Below, one piece after another: positions 1 to 12,191 of a stretch of 64,000 nucleotides of DNA (position 1 is the stretch's first letter; each line of letters opens with the position of its first letter). The DNA is from Diphasiastrum complanatum (taxonomy: Eukaryota; Streptophyta; Lycopodiopsida; Lycopodiales; Lycopodiaceae). The translations under genes and the position numbers were made by a program. The notes beneath the pieces were generated by a model. The model did not search any database and was not told where the DNA came from. It was given only the letters and a program-made list of their open reading frames with translations. The stretch lies in NCBI GenBank assembly GCA_029204225.1, contig CM055098.1:2977106-3041105 (forward strand). Reading direction: 5' to 3'.

Positions 1-202
1 TAATGAACCTCCAATATCTTAATTTCTATCTGCAAAACCAGCCAAGAATGCTAGTACAACTCCAACATCAAAATGATGCTCACCAGTGTAGCTAGTTTGA
101 CCATATCTTGACAATTTGCACACATCTACAAGAAATTGCTCAAACATGAGATAGAACAAGTAAATCAAAATTGAAAAACACTTCTTTGCTACTCCTTTTT
201 CC

Positions 203-1446
203 TTACTTGAGTCTCCAATAACCTGCAGAAAAAAGATCCATAACACCTTTGCCAATTGACTCTCCTTTGATGCTCTTGACTAGCTCCAAATTGCCAACTT
301 CCCTTTTGACTTGCTGAAGACCTTTGAGATCAACCTCTTGATCATCAAAGTCATTGAAAAAAACTTGTTTTCTAGATCCATTGCTTGCATCCATTCCATG
401 AAAACAATCATCCACTTGCATAGCATCATCTACACAAGAAGATTCACCAAAAGATGTGAGAAAAGCAAAATGAGCTACTTCTGCTTGATTACCCTTCTCA
501 TCATATGTGAGCCTTGAAGGCATTTGTCTTTCCCTTGATGTTCTCCTTGGATTTTGACTTGATGAAGGTTCTTCATCATCACCATCTAAAGTAGGATCCT
601 TTACATTAACATCAAGAATGTTAGATCCATCCACAACATCATCACTAAGTGCATTCCTTCCAATAGCTCCATAACTCCACAAAGTTTTGCATAATGAAAA
701 ATACACATGCACCATAAAACTTGAAGAAACAAGACTTAGCCATTGGTTACTTGTGAAACCATCAATAAGATTGGAAAAACAAGAGACATCTTCCTTGCTT
801 TAACATGAAGAAATGTGAACATCTGAGTGTTCCACCGCCAAAGGATGTTTTGTCTTGGTAGAAGACATTGAATATGGATCCACATGTGATTTTGCCATAG
901 AACAAGCCATTCTTGGCTTGATCTCCTTGACCATAATAGACATAGATCTAAAATTGGTATCATCAAACTTCCTATTCCATACTTCCTCCTTGGAAACACA
1001 AGTCATCAATGCAACATCACAAATACTTGCATTCTCTTGTAAATCTAACTTGAAAATGCCACCATATCTCGATCTACATGTTAGGATCTCATCACCTTTC
1101 TTTATGAAACAATTATTGATATTGAATTTCACTCCAAAACCATCATCAAATAACTTTCCAGCACTAATCACATTCTTTGTGAGATTAGGAACATAAAGTA
1201 CATTGGAAATAAACTCATAGAAGATGCAAGATTCAAGGAACAAATTCCAACTCCTTCAATTGAACATGCATCACCAACAATAGTGTATATTGATTCTTGA
1301 AGTTCTTGACAAGATTCAATAGAAATAAAAGAACTCTTGTTGCAACTCATATGAGTTGTGATATACCAAGAATCATTAAAGGGTAAAGAGGAGAAACTAG
1401 ACCAACTGAACTCTAGTTCATGCTTAAAAACCCGATTCACTACCAA
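203..1446 (-). pseudogene. Ty1-copia pol remnant: protease end, GAG-pre-integrase, IN/RT linker
   Basis: Read right to left, three ORF pieces follow the copia order. 1168-1446 carries a protease-like stretch (DSWYITTHMS, then VGDACSIEGVGIC), but the catalytic D-S/T-G triad is gone. 800-1243 is GAG-pre-integrase (NVISAGKLFDDGFGVKF, then IFKLD), ending in a damaged VWNRKFDDTNF, where intact elements have the LWH-RLGH zinc-binding start of integrase. 203-715 is the acidic linker between integrase and reverse transcriptase (RRTSRERQMPSRL). The integrase core between the last two pieces is missing, so this is an internally deleted, frameshifted relic with no complete enzyme. No LTR is recognisable next to it. 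Confidence 0.75.
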
Positions 1447-2790
1447 ACCTTACAAGTAGTCACCAATGTAAATGAGTACAACTGAAAACTACAACCATCA
1501 GCAACACTTAAATATGTAGGACCTCGGAAAAACTTGACGTAATTAGTCCCTCAACAAGCTTACTTCCCTAGACCATTCATAACAACCTCCTTCAAAGTGT
1601 AAAATCCTATCTTACACATCTCACATCCCATTCCAATTTAAGTTAAGAGCTTACAAACAGAACTTCAAGAAATGGAAGTGACTAGAAAGAAAGTTCAAGT
1701 CAAAAACTCACCTCAATGTGCAATTAGGTAGCCGTTGCGTGGAAACTCTAGTCATGAACCTTGTAGCAAAATTCAGATCCAGGCATGTTGACGCAGTTTT
1801 CTCCACTTTACGCATGTCCGATCGAGCTGGTGTAAATAGAGAAAATGAAGAAAATGAAAGTTTCTAGAATATGAACGGTGCGATTGAAATGTTAACGGTT
1901 CAGTTGAGAGAAAACTGAATCGAAAGTCTGTAAAAAAAAAAAAAAAACAGGCCAGAAAGATGCAATGGCTAAAAAAATCAGCAACCCATCACTCACACCA
2001 AGCCCTCAAGCAAACCATCCCACTCATTCAAGATGTAAGCCTACTAGTATGACAATGGACTACAACCAGCCAACCAACCAACCCTCACCATGAAATCACT
2101 CTCAACAAAAGCAATTCTCTCAACACACATTTTACACACACCCCCTCAACACTAACTCTCAACACTAACTCTCAAACCAAACCACAAACACCCAACCTAT
2201 CCATTGTTATCAACTACAAGTGAGTCTACTCTCAATCCACTAACAAGCATTCAACCCCAAACATCCATCACTCCACAAGCAACTATGCAAGACAATACTT
2301 GTACCAATGCATAAGCATACTATAAGGCAAAACCACATTTAACCATCCATCAAACCAAACTTACAAGGAATCAAACCTACTCATCAACAAAGATCTCTCA
2401 AGCAAGCACCCATCTTCCAAAAGCTTTCAACTCTAAAAAACTCTCAACCAACATCACATCAAACTATCACATCATCATCTAACTCACCCAACTATCAATC
2501 AACTATCAAACAATTATAAATCAACTATCAATCAACTATATCTTAACACAAAGAGTGGCCTCCTTTTATCGTAAATCCCAAGTGTCCCTCTTTAAAATGA
2601 GGCTTTGCCAATTTTCATGCCCTTCAAGCCCTTTTGTCCATTTGTCCAACACCCATTGGCAAGTACATCAAGTGGCCTCCTTGAGGGTGTAGGGGTTGGT
2701 GCCATTTAAAGCCCCCTTCCAAAACTAGCCAAGATGCCCTCTTAGTCAAAAGTTAGAGAAAATATCTTTTAGGCCCTCTAGGTCCTAAAG
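1447..2790. other. No gene seen; A-tract and CA-rich low-complexity DNA
   Basis: No convincing ORF on either strand. An A-run lies at about 1932-1947. From about 2090 to 2540 the sequence is a degenerate low-complexity region built on ACTCTCAAC, CAACTATCA and CCAACC words, as in decayed minisatellite or LTR-flanking DNA. Confidence 0.5.
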
Positions 2791-3589
2791 TCTTGTTTAC
2801 ATTTATTATCCAAAAGGTGGGTGAGGACTTTTGTCAAGCCCCTATTCCACCTAAGGTGCCCTCCATTTCCTTGGTCCTTGGTCCTTTGTTCATTTTAGCC
2901 CTTCATTTGGTTTTTCTTTCCTTTGTAGCAGGTACGGCCCGACGGCCCTTGGCTTTTGGTTTCTCGGGATTACCGACTGATTTGCGTATTTTGCCCATTT
3001 CCCAAAATTTGCCCAATTTTACCTGTTAGGATTTCTACAAGTTTTCAGTATTGCCCATAATTCACAGCTTGGGTTTTGCCTGATAAATATTTTTCTTTGA
3101 TGGCTCTTTGACTGAAGTTAACTTTTTCGGCATTCATGACTAGGGCTCCCACGACAACACGGTTTCCCTGAAAAATACACTGAGTGATCATATATTAGAA
3201 AAAATGGACTCAGTACATGGTGAGATTTTAGCACGGTCATATCGGCTATTTTTTACATCTGGTCATTTTTTTTTTGAAAAGCCGTAAAATATTTACCGAC
3301 CATTTCTAAGGCCACAAAATTTGTTCTAGCCTCATTTAGGACGGGCTGGGACCCAATTCTAGGTGGACCGGCACTTTTGGCTCGGTCTTACAAAACTTGA
3401 CCACAAAATATTTTTGACGGTTTTTTCAAAAGTCAGTTTCTTACTTTTAAACTGTGTCTAGCCACTTTAATACGGGCTGGGACCCAGTTCTAAGGCAAAT
3501 TTGTGCCAATTTTTCTCTAATAACCGGGTTTTACATGCCGGTTTTTTCAATTATTGCAAACTTAAACTTCAATATTAGCCCGATTTTCA
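2791..3589. other. Non-coding stretch upstream of a gypsy gag, with a 131-bp-spaced repeat
   Basis: No recognisable protein. A near-identical 20-bp segment beginning acgggctgggaccca occurs at about 3341-3360 and again at 3472-3491, a spacing of 131 bp. Its position just before the gypsy gag suggests leader or LTR sequence of that element, but no LTR border or PBS could be fixed. Confidence 0.35.
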
Positions 3590-4440
3590 GTGCGAAAATA
3601 TCGGCTAACATTCATGAATAAAGTTTTCTCATTCGATGCAAAACTGGCACTATGGCAGCCTATCCTAGGTCTGTTTGCAGATTATCAGAATGAGTGCGTA
3701 CGAGTCACGAAAGCGTATGATTCCACAATGGTGGCATCTAGGAAGCAATTACAGGCTAATCCATCTGGATCATCCAGACCCAGTTAGGAGAAAGGAAAAA
3801 AAAGATTTCGTGGGAATAAAAAATCCAAGTATTTCGACGAACTGGATCAAGCTGCATCTGAGTTTAGACAAAAGAAACATTTGTCCCAGAAAAAGGCTAG
3901 AAGGACCAATGTGTGTTTTCATTGTAGTAGGCCTGGACATGTTATGGAATTCTGTCCAGAACTAAAGAAAGACGCAGCTCAAGTGATTGAGGTGCTAGGT
4001 AAAGAAAATCTTAAGTTGGAAATTAATAAGGTTAATTGTGAGTGTGATTATTCTTTTAGTACTACTTCATTCTTGCCAAATGATTTATTTTATTTGAAAG
4101 ACACAATTAATGACATGAAGTTAGTATTTTAGTGGACAATGGATCTACTCATAATTTCATTAACTCTGGTTTTGTGCAGAAACTCGGCCTGAAAACTGAA
4201 GCCAGTAACCATAAATATCGAGTATATCTAGCTTCAGGTGCGGAGTTGAAAACGTGGGATGTTAAAGTTCCAAGACTTCCAGTTTGGATCTAAGATTATA
4301 GAGAGGTAATAGATTTCCATGTTTTAGATTTAGCGCATATGGATATAAATGGATATAATTCTAGGATACGAGTGGTTATTTAATAAGCATCCTGAGATAG
4401 ATTTTGAGAAGCATGTTCTCTCTTTTTCAAGAGGGTAAAG
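3590..4440 (+). pseudogene. Ty3-gypsy gag C-terminus and aspartic protease, broken
   Basis: Overlapping frames give a gypsy Gag tail with a basic region and a CCHC zinc knuckle (CFHCSRPGHVMEFC at about 3917-3958). A retroviral-type protease follows, with LVDNGSTHNFI at about 4131 and ILGYEWLFNKHPEIDF near 4353-4400. The active-site triad is D-N-G rather than the usual D-S-G. At least two frameshifts and a stop in the protease mean it cannot be made intact. Coding sequence stops at about 4440, just before the copia LTR at 4459, so the LTR probably inserted here and separated it from reverse transcriptase. Confidence 0.8.
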
Positions 4441-4458
4441 AAATAGTTACATTGTTTG

Positions 4459-5283
4459 TGTGAAGAATTGTAAAACATATCTATCTTGCATATGTTGATT
4501 TTGGGGGCTCTACCCATGTAATTTTATTGTACATATTCAAGGTGTGTGAATTGAGCACATATCCTTGTAGAAGAGGTCGAGTTTGGGTTAGGTAGATCAA
4601 GCTCCATTGACATGCAAAAAGTCTAGTTGATCAAATATGACATGCAATTATGTCTACATAGTCTAAAATGACATGCATGTAAAATTAGACATAGAAATGG
4701 TCTAGTATGACCTTGTAGGAACTCGAGCCACATTAATTGCATAATGTCCTAAGTTTTTATTGATACATGCAAAGCATGCAAATGTTCTAATGGACACATG
4801 CAAATAGAATTGTAGGTTCATAGTGCAAAATTTGCGGAGAAAGTAGGTAGCCAAACTTGCATGCAAACTGATAAGTGCCATGCTTTAGGTAGTTTACATC
4901 ATTTTTGGTGGTTACATGCTAGTAGTACCACGAGCTAAGGCTCTCCTATATATGTACATATGGTTTTCTTACATTTCTAATGATGAATCAAGCTATGTTG
5001 GTGTCATAATGTTAAAATTGGATCTCACACTATTTTTGCTTGTAATTGTATTCTCTCTCTATCTTGAGTAGAAGGCATTCTTCATACATTATTTTGCTTG
5101 TGTACTTTCCCTATTTGTGAGGAATTGATGAAGCTTTGATCTGTAGCATTCTAGATTATGCTCTAGCCTTAGATCTGATGGTAGATTGTAGTATTACTGT
5201 ACAAGTGATCTATGTGCCACCATAAAGCATGGCAAAGATCATTCACACTTTTTTTGTGGTTCCCCACACGTGTGTTTTTCACA
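4459..5283 (+). repeat. 5' LTR of Ty1-copia element A (825 bp)
   Basis: Begins TGTGAAGAATTG and ends ..TTTTTCACA immediately before a primer-binding site, which is the standard LTR/PBS arrangement. Much of it is repeated at 51685-52260 with about 97% identity by eye; that copy lacks about 155 bp in the middle and is cut at its right end. Length and terminal bases match the LTRs of element B at 58704. A palindromic cacacgtgtg lies about 20 bp from the 3' end. Confidence 0.85.
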
Positions 5284-5296
5284 TGGTATCACAGCC
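5284..5296 (+). other. Primer-binding site of element A
   Basis: TGGTATCACAGCC directly abuts the LTR. It is one base different from TGGTATCAGAGCC, the plant copia PBS complementary to the 3' end of initiator tRNA-Met. Confidence 0.8.
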
Positions 5297-6020
5297 ATAC
5301 CATGTTTTGAATGTTATTAACATCAGATATATGAAGAATTTTGTTACAATTCAAGCTAGGAAGCTGTTTACCACTTTTATGCTGTCTAGTATTGAACGGT
5401 TTTTGGATCAATGAGATTAGAATTGATATTTTCAGGTCTGAATATAGGTTGTACAGAATTCTAATAGTTCACACGTGTGAAAATCAGAGTACTTCATTTC
5501 ATTCTATCTCCTTGATGTTAGGTCCAAAGGTAGAGACATTATAACTTGTTGGAAAGCTAAAAGAGTCTACTTTCCAGTGCAATTGGTTTCAATTCATTCT
5601 GAGGGGTAGGGAGAGACCCAAAACCCAAGTGGACACTTTTTGAATTGATTATATTGTATGCATGATTCATCATTCACATTTTGGTACTCAATCAAAGATT
5701 GGATAAGTCAAGTATCTGTTGTCATAGTCACATCATTTCACACAAAGAGTTGTGTTTGAGTTGAATGTGTGTTTCTAGAGTGTTTTCCATTCATTTAAAA
5801 CTCGTGGAAAAATTTGACATCAGAAGTGTAAGTGCTTCATCAATAGATAGAGGCTAGATCCAAATTCAAAGTGATTGATTTTCTATTGTGAGCTAGATCT
5901 CACATTTTTAGTTGCAATTTTTCATAGGTTGGATCAACAACCAAGTTAGATCCTAGATTGAAACAGTAGCAACAATTCAATTCCATTTTGTTGTCCAATT
6001 TACAAGGAGTCTTCACATTT

Positions 6021-6775
6021 ATGGCATCTATAGGAGATTTTTTTTTTAGAAGCTAGTGAGAGACTAAATACCTCCAGCTATTCAGTTTGGAAAGAGAGAT
6101 CAGAATCTTTGTTGGTTCTTTATGGTGTAATGGACATAGTATTATGAATTGAAGTTGAACCTGAAGCTTGTGATGAGGCTCAAAGGTTCAAGAAAAGTGC
6201 AAGAATTGCTCTTCATATTATTAAGATAAACATCTCTGATGAGATGTTGAGAGAAATAAGTTCATGCAACGCGGCCAAGCTAGCTTGGGAAACCCTTAAG
6301 AACATTTTTGAAGCAAAGATCACATCAAGATTTCTTACTCTTAGAAATCAAATCTTTTCTAGTTTCCAAAGAGTTGATGAAAGTGCTTCAAGTTTTGTAA
6401 TGAGAGTTAAAGATCTTCACATAGAGATAGCATGCATAGGAGATACTCTAGAGAACAATGAACTTGTTCAAGTAGTCCTTAGTGGACTTAGAGAAGAGTA
6501 TACAAATCTTGTGCAAACTTATGCTATCATGGAGGAGCTACCAATTTTGGAGGCTCTTCATGATGTTCTTATTGCTGAAGAAAGCAGACAAAAGAACAAG
6601 CTACTGAAGATCAACACACTTTTCAAGGAAGGATGGCGGTTATGGCAAAACTCACTTTGCCAAGGACAAGTCAAGAGGGAGGAGCAAGAACAAATTTTCT
6701 CAAGCCTTCACCAAGGACAAAGCAAAGGACAGAGACTATGGAAGAGTAGAAGATGATTCAACTCATTCTATGTTG
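6021..6775 (+). pseudogene. Ty1-copia Gag (UBN2-type) of element A, broken
   Basis: An ATG at 6021 opens MASIG, the same start used by element B, but a stop follows within about 10 codons. A long open stretch from 6244 (upstream homology from about 6150) gives the UBN2/gag-polypeptide core: AWETLKNIFEAK, LRNQIFSSFQ, FVMRVKDLHIEI, VLSGLREEYTNLV, LHDVLIAEESRQ. After about 6620 the Gag tail (KGR, HFAKDKSRGRSKNKF) continues in another frame, so there is also a frameshift. Coding similarity ends near 6775, where different DNA begins. The protease, IN, RT and RNase H expected downstream are absent. Confidence 0.8.
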
Positions 6776-7449
6776 TGGGGTTAATTAAGAGAATGATTGA
6801 TTTTCGGTTATCGACGTTAAGTGAAAGCAAGAATGCTTGTAACCAGGTTTTATTAGCATGGTTTGGAAGTACTTATATGGATACGGTTTTAAAAGGTGAA
6901 TGTGTTTTACTCTATGCTTGTCTAAGATGGAACTGATAGTTTAAACCGCAATAAACCGTCAAAGTTCAGAAGCGTTTTATTTTCATCATTTATGAAGTGT
7001 GTCAGCTGGACCCGACCTCTGTGAAACACCAGAGCGGGCCGTCCACCATCCGTGGTTGAAAAACACCACCTTGGTTAAAGCGTCGCACTAGTCACACCCG
7101 CCGTCGGTACTGTCTAGCGAAATACCTAGACCCGACGGTCGACAAAAATACCGCCGCTTAGCAAACAAAGTGGTGCGTATAACTTGCACCCCACGAGCAC
7201 ATCATAGACAATAAATCGGTTTCTAGTCCATGTAAGATTTTTACTAACTGTAAACCGAATTCAATGGGGAAAGAGATATTAGCAAGATCCTAACACGAAT
7301 TAGTGATTAGAAGTTTTACGGAACCGTGACCCTAGAAAGCTAGTGAATCATTGCAGCCAAAAGTACTAGCACCCCCTCCTTGCAACCGTATCTCTGAGAG
7401 CCTGGAAAACTCTCATCGGTTGGGGAGCACGGGACAATAGAGAAGGCCA
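6776..7449. other. No gene seen; probable gypsy-derived non-coding DNA
   Basis: Six-frame reading shows no recognisable domain. The stretch lies between the broken copia gag and a minus-strand gypsy gag, and its GC content is locally higher (7000-7160) than the surroundings. It may be 3' sequence of the gypsy element, but no LTR edge was found. Confidence 0.3.
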
Positions 7450-8054
7450 TCAGGGTTGGAAGTGGCAAACCCTCTGTTGCTCACGTAGGGCCGAACCGCC
7501 ATTAGAGGTGGGGCCCCTTGACTCTTTTAGGACGTTTTGGCTGGACCAACCCCCAGTCAAAAATGGCCCTAACAATAAATCCATAAAAGCTTGCAGGTAC
7601 GAGTCCAAACTCCGAGTACCCATTTTGTAGTTAACAAATCTTTGGTAGAAATCTGAGTCGTCTACAGCCACAAACGACTTTCTGAACACTTCCATAAACT
7701 CATCCCATGTGGTAGGTTTTGGTTGCAGATCACGGCACCACGAATAACACTCTCAATTTTTTTTTCTTCAGAAATTCTATGTAGATTAAAATAGACGGTC
7801 TACTTGGTTAACCAGTCATCTACAACTTTGAGTTTTTTCTCTTTTTTCTCCCCCGATAAAGGTTCAGGCTGAAAGCCCAAATTCGGTGGAGATAAAATTT
7901 TCACTTGATTCAACAGTACTTCCATTTGTTGATCCCTTGAAGTATTCTTGTTGTTTATTTCATTAAGCGCTTGGCTTAATGACTGGCAAATTTGCAGATA
8001 GGTAGGCATTGGCACCTGACCATCGAGAGCTGCATTTGCATTATCATCTGCCAT
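7450..8054 (-). pseudogene. Ty3-gypsy Gag N-terminal half, broken
   Basis: From an ATG at 8054 the reading is MADDNANAALDGQVPMPTYL and a coiled-coil-like stretch with QMEVLLNQVK, up to VVDDWLTK at 7800. After a frameshift near 7700-7800 the retrotransposon gag domain continues (MEVFRKSFVAVDDSDFYQRF, RFVNYKMGTRSLDSYLQAF). The zinc knuckle, protease and pol are not found downstream, so the element is truncated. A minus-oriented PBS at 9812-9827 fits this element, leaving a 1.76-kb untranslated leader. Confidence 0.65.
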
Positions 8055-9811
8055 ATTGATTTCATGAATTGCAAAATCAGCTTAATTAGTCGAGATCCAA
8101 TCATCAACTAATAAGTGAAAAGTTCAGATGCTTCATGACTGGCCGATATTACTCAACAAGGTCTTTCACTGATTAAAGCAAAATTTGCAGAATCAACATC
8201 AGACTGATTTAAAAAACAACAACCTTTAGGACCAAAACTAAAAAAATTATGGAAAACTGAGATTTCTGAAATCTGTTCGAAATGGATCAACTGTGATCGA
8301 TTAGATTAAGAAGATCGATTTATCATATTCACAAACACTGTCACAAATCAAAATCATTTCGAAACATCCTGCATGCATCTAACTTGACATGCACTAACTT
8401 TTTTGAAAAAAATTCCGTAAATAGTCTAGTTACTAGGAAATCTGCTTTTTGATCTAGAACTTCAAAAAGTAGCTTCATGCAAGAAATCTACTGATCAATC
8501 TATTGATTACGCATGCAACATGCATACAGGTCTATCCATACATTTTCATCCATAGACAAGCACTATACTGATTTACAAGCATGCATGCATGCATCATAAC
8601 ATTTCCAAAATTTTGCAAATTTTAGTTAAAAATTGCCAAACTTCAAACGGCCATAACTTTCTCTACAAGACACCAAATTGGTCGCTGTAAAGCACAGTAC
8701 GGAGGGAGAGTGGGTGTACAAGGCACTTGCCACATCACCCTGCCACCTAGGCTTCACACGTGAGATCAATAAATGGCCAAAATTCAGGTAGTAGGGCGCA
8801 CTTTGGGAAGTGGTATCATCAAAACTTCAACTCCAGTTCAATAAGAAACTTCAACAAGCACTCTACTAGGGTTCATCAGAGAGGCATAGAAGCTTCTAAC
8901 AGGTCCAGCAAGCAATCATAAGCTCTGATCATGCAAAAAATGCATTTTTGGCCTCCTTCAACAAGCAAAACTGCAACATGATGGTGTCTAATGCTCACCT
9001 ATCCAAATTGGATGCATGATGACTCAAATCAGAGGAAATTCATCATATCTTTAAGCTTATAATGAAAACCAACAGGTTCAGACCCCCATTTGATAGGGTT
9101 TTATGCCCAAAAATCACCAAAATTACACTATTTTTTTGATGTTTTGAGCCCTCTAATGGTGTCCAATCCTAACCAAACTTCATGACAGCTTTAGGACAGC
9201 TTCATTACACCTTTGAAAATGTGCTTACCAACTATTGGCTAAGAATTTTGAGATCTACCACAAAATTAGTCCAAAAATAATCAAAAAACCATGTTTTTTG
9301 ACCAAACTTTGTGGGATAAATCCACAAATAAGTGCAATCTGATCCTAATCCCTATACATCCATTACATGCAAGCACTAAAATTTTTGATATTAGTCAAAT
9401 ATGGATTCTATAACCCATTTCTAGTTCAAAAACCCCATAGTCCAAAATCACTATCTAATCATCCTTTTGACTATTCAAACATCATGCAATCATTAGATCC
9501 AATCATTAATGACTGTAAAACAATAAGTACTATATGAAAAATGTACTACATTAGTACCTATGATCAATTCCAAGCAAAAACCATGAATTTTAGGTGAAAA
9601 TTTCAGTAAAACCATAAAAAACCCTATGATTTCCATCAAAATTCATGGAGCAAATCCACAATTATGATCTTTAGGCTGAAAGTACACCAAGGATTTGAGA
9701 AGCCACCTACTTGGAAATGAATTCCACCACCTAGAAGAATAAGCAAAGAGATACACCAAAAGAACTGCAAAAATCCAAGATCCTCAAGCCCCACCTCCTG
9801 GTTGATGTGAT
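8055..9811 (-). other. Untranslated leader of the minus-strand gypsy element
   Basis: No ORF of note. The stretch runs between a PBS at 9812-9827 and a Gag start at 8054. Long gag leaders are usual in plant gypsy elements, so it is interpreted as leader; nothing else was recognised in it. Confidence 0.4.
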
Positions 9812-9827
9812 CCAAGCTCTAATACCA
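9812..9827 (-). other. Primer-binding site (minus orientation)
   Basis: The reverse complement reads TGGTATTAGAGCTTGG, one transition away from the initiator-tRNA-Met complement TGGTATCAGAGC. The orientation matches the gypsy gag at 7450-8054. Confidence 0.65.
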
Positions 9828-10390
9828 CTATTACAATTGCCAAGTGAAGATCTTCAAGAATCCTGTCACATGCAAACCAAAATGACACCTGTGGAGCATA
9901 AACCACCCAACCAACATGAAGAGGCTACTAGTCAATATCCTAACCCTTCACCCCCAAGCCACGGTGAATGAATACAAGAGAGGAGAGGAAACCTGGCTCA
10001 AGAATCTGAAATTTCAATAGGGAGATGGGCGAGTTTCCATGGTATGTATCTTCTCCAAAAGGAGAGAATATTCCCCTTAGGATCCCCATGCAATCTATAT
10101 TAAGCTATTGATCTCCTATTCTTGCATTAAAGTAGTCATTCACCATGCAAGTGCTCCTATGTCCAATTATAGGTATGGGCCCTCATATGATTATTAATTA
10201 CTTGTAACGACCACGCCCAGAATGACGTAGCATAACTAATAACCACATACAACTGGAGTGACCGGCTATCCACTCCAAGAATTATTCCGATTCCCTTATA
10301 CAAGACATGGACATAACACCTTGTATTTCTACAAGACTTACTCGTCCACATTAAAGATGAGAATTTATAAGGGATAAATCCTCAACATAC
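9828..10390 (-). repeat. Probable 5' LTR of the minus-strand gypsy element; right border not fixed
   Basis: The stretch lies directly beyond the PBS. It shares a similar order of words with 53060-53640, for example tacaagacatggaca followed by taaca, which suggests two diverged LTRs of related families. The TG..CA ends are not clear, so the borders are approximate. Confidence 0.4.
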
Positions 10391-11414
10391 TTACCACTGG
10401 CTACCCATCCATCCTACTCACTTACCTATTTACCTACTAGTCAGCATAGTTCAAGTGTAGGCATGATGTACTAGCTTCATGTAGGCCACTTGTAATAGCT
10501 TGATGTGGACCCTTATAAAAGTATGAAAAGTTCAATAGGGGTCTAAACTCAAAGTTTTGGCCTACACATTTAATTTTTTAGATCTACATTAAATAACTTA
10601 TAATAGACATGAGTAGTTTATGATTGCCATCTCCTTGCATATTTCTATAGATGAGTGAACATGCATTTACACATGATTTCATGCAAGGCAATTTGCAAAA
10701 TAGGAGTTGAGAAGCAATCATGTTGTAAGCAAGTCATTTTTATAGTTGCATACATGAGCACACAAGCTATTTTTATAGTTCCATGCATGAGCGCACATGC
10801 TATTTTTGTGAACGATGCAAGCCAATAATTATAGGCTTATAAGTTAAAAAGTCCAAAATGGTCACCACCTATGTCTTGGAAAACATAATTATTTTTTGGC
10901 TTTTTAGTTTTATTATTTTACTTTGATTAACACATCTATTATGCGTTATGACAAAAACAAAACATGTCTCACGAGCCCACGACCCTTATGCATCTTGTAA
11001 CCATCAGAAAGTGGAATACTACATGAAGTAGCCAACCATGTGCAAATTTGGCTCCCAATCTTTTTTTTCTTGAAAAGGATTTGTTTTAACCTACCATTGC
11101 TATGGTTTTTTTAATCTTTCTTAAGGGCTCACATGCCACATGTAACTAGTGCCACATAGCACAAGAGAATTGGGGGATTGCCTACGCATTGAGAATGGTG
11201 AAGCATATACAAGACATGAGGTGTGTGTTGTAGGGTAGGGTGATGCATTATACCCTTTTCGTGTCTTTTGTAGATATATAGCATGATTGGAAGGGAGGAG
11301 ATGAGGAAGGAACGTTCATATGATAGATATATGGAACTATGAGTGGAATCATTTTCTCGTCTCTTGTGGATGCATAGATAGATAATATAGTAGCATTATT
11401 ATTATTATTATCAT
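10391..11414. other. No gene seen
   Basis: AT-rich DNA without a recognisable ORF. It ends in an ATT/ATC trinucleotide run (about 11394-11420) that became the target of the SINE-like insertion. Confidence 0.5.
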
Positions 11415-11428
11415 CATTATTAGGAGAG

Positions 11429-11514
11429 AACCAACGGGGTTGGCTTAGTTGGTTAGCTTGACATCCAAAGTTTCTTTGGTCTTAGGTTCGAACCTCCCCT
11501 TGGAAACCAAGAAG
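11429..11514 (+). mobile_element. tRNA-derived SINE-like insertion, 86 bp, with 14-bp target-site duplication
   Basis: An exact 14-bp repeat, cattattaggagag, stands at 11415-11428 and 11515-11528, bracketing 86 bp. Inside are an RNA polymerase III A box (TGGCTTAGTTGG, 11441-11452) and a B box (GGTTCGAACC, 11485-11494), both matching consensus. The tRNA cloverleaf cannot be folded properly and there is no gene-like acceptor stem, so this is a tRNA-derived retroposon rather than a tRNA gene. The intact duplication shows transposition by target-primed reverse transcription and suggests moderate youth. No long A-tail is present. Confidence 0.8.
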
Positions 11515-12191
11515 CATTATTAGGAGAGGCGTTGATATGATATGGAATAAATGAAAATGCATAGTAGGTAGTTCCTCTAGAGTCTACATGCATAACTTAC
11601 TATGGAAGTAGTCGGGCATAGGCCATTATGCTCGATAAGGATTTTTAAAATTTTTTGGGCGAGGCCCGGAGGGGCTGAGCCTAAATTTTTTGAAAATCCG
11701 AATCGGGCAAAATGGCATGTGCCTAGGCGCCTTCAATTGCGTAATGGATACTTGGACCTTTCTTCGACCAATCTGACGCTGCCATGTGGCAGATGTGTAC
11801 TTGATCCTCAAGTTGAAATGAGCACTAATAAAAAAAAAAAAACAAAATGAGCACTATTTAAAAAAAAAAAAAACAGACTATTATTCTGCTTTTTAACCTA
11901 TTGAAAAAATGATCAAAATAGTCACCAAGAATCCATTAATGTATCTATTTTTGTCAATCAACCATCCCACAAGCAACCCTTTTCTTTTGACAATTGAAAT
12001 GGCAAAAGAACAGCCGGTGGCCCGGTTTAAAATTTCTACTCATGTCTGTTTCTTAGGCTGCAACAATCATCGTCCTCTTTTTCTATGTCCTATTTCTTTC
12101 ACAAAAGTTTTACTTGTTGCAGAGAGTCGATGCTGAGTATGGAAGCACAAGGAGAAGATGAATCGAAGTAGTCGTACCTGAAAATTTGAGG

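Noticed and set aside
11429-11514. tRNA gene
   Set aside because: A and B boxes are good, but the acceptor and anticodon stems do not pair and the unit is flanked by a 14-bp target duplication; it is a retroposon.
11602-11850. Overlapping ORFs on both strands
   Set aside because: Mirror images of one short palindromic-looking stretch with no motif; neither supported.
12186-12191. Earlier start codon for the desulfhydrase ORF
   Set aside because: The frame is open from a TTG at 12186, but the first ATG is 12192; plant nuclear genes initiate at ATG.
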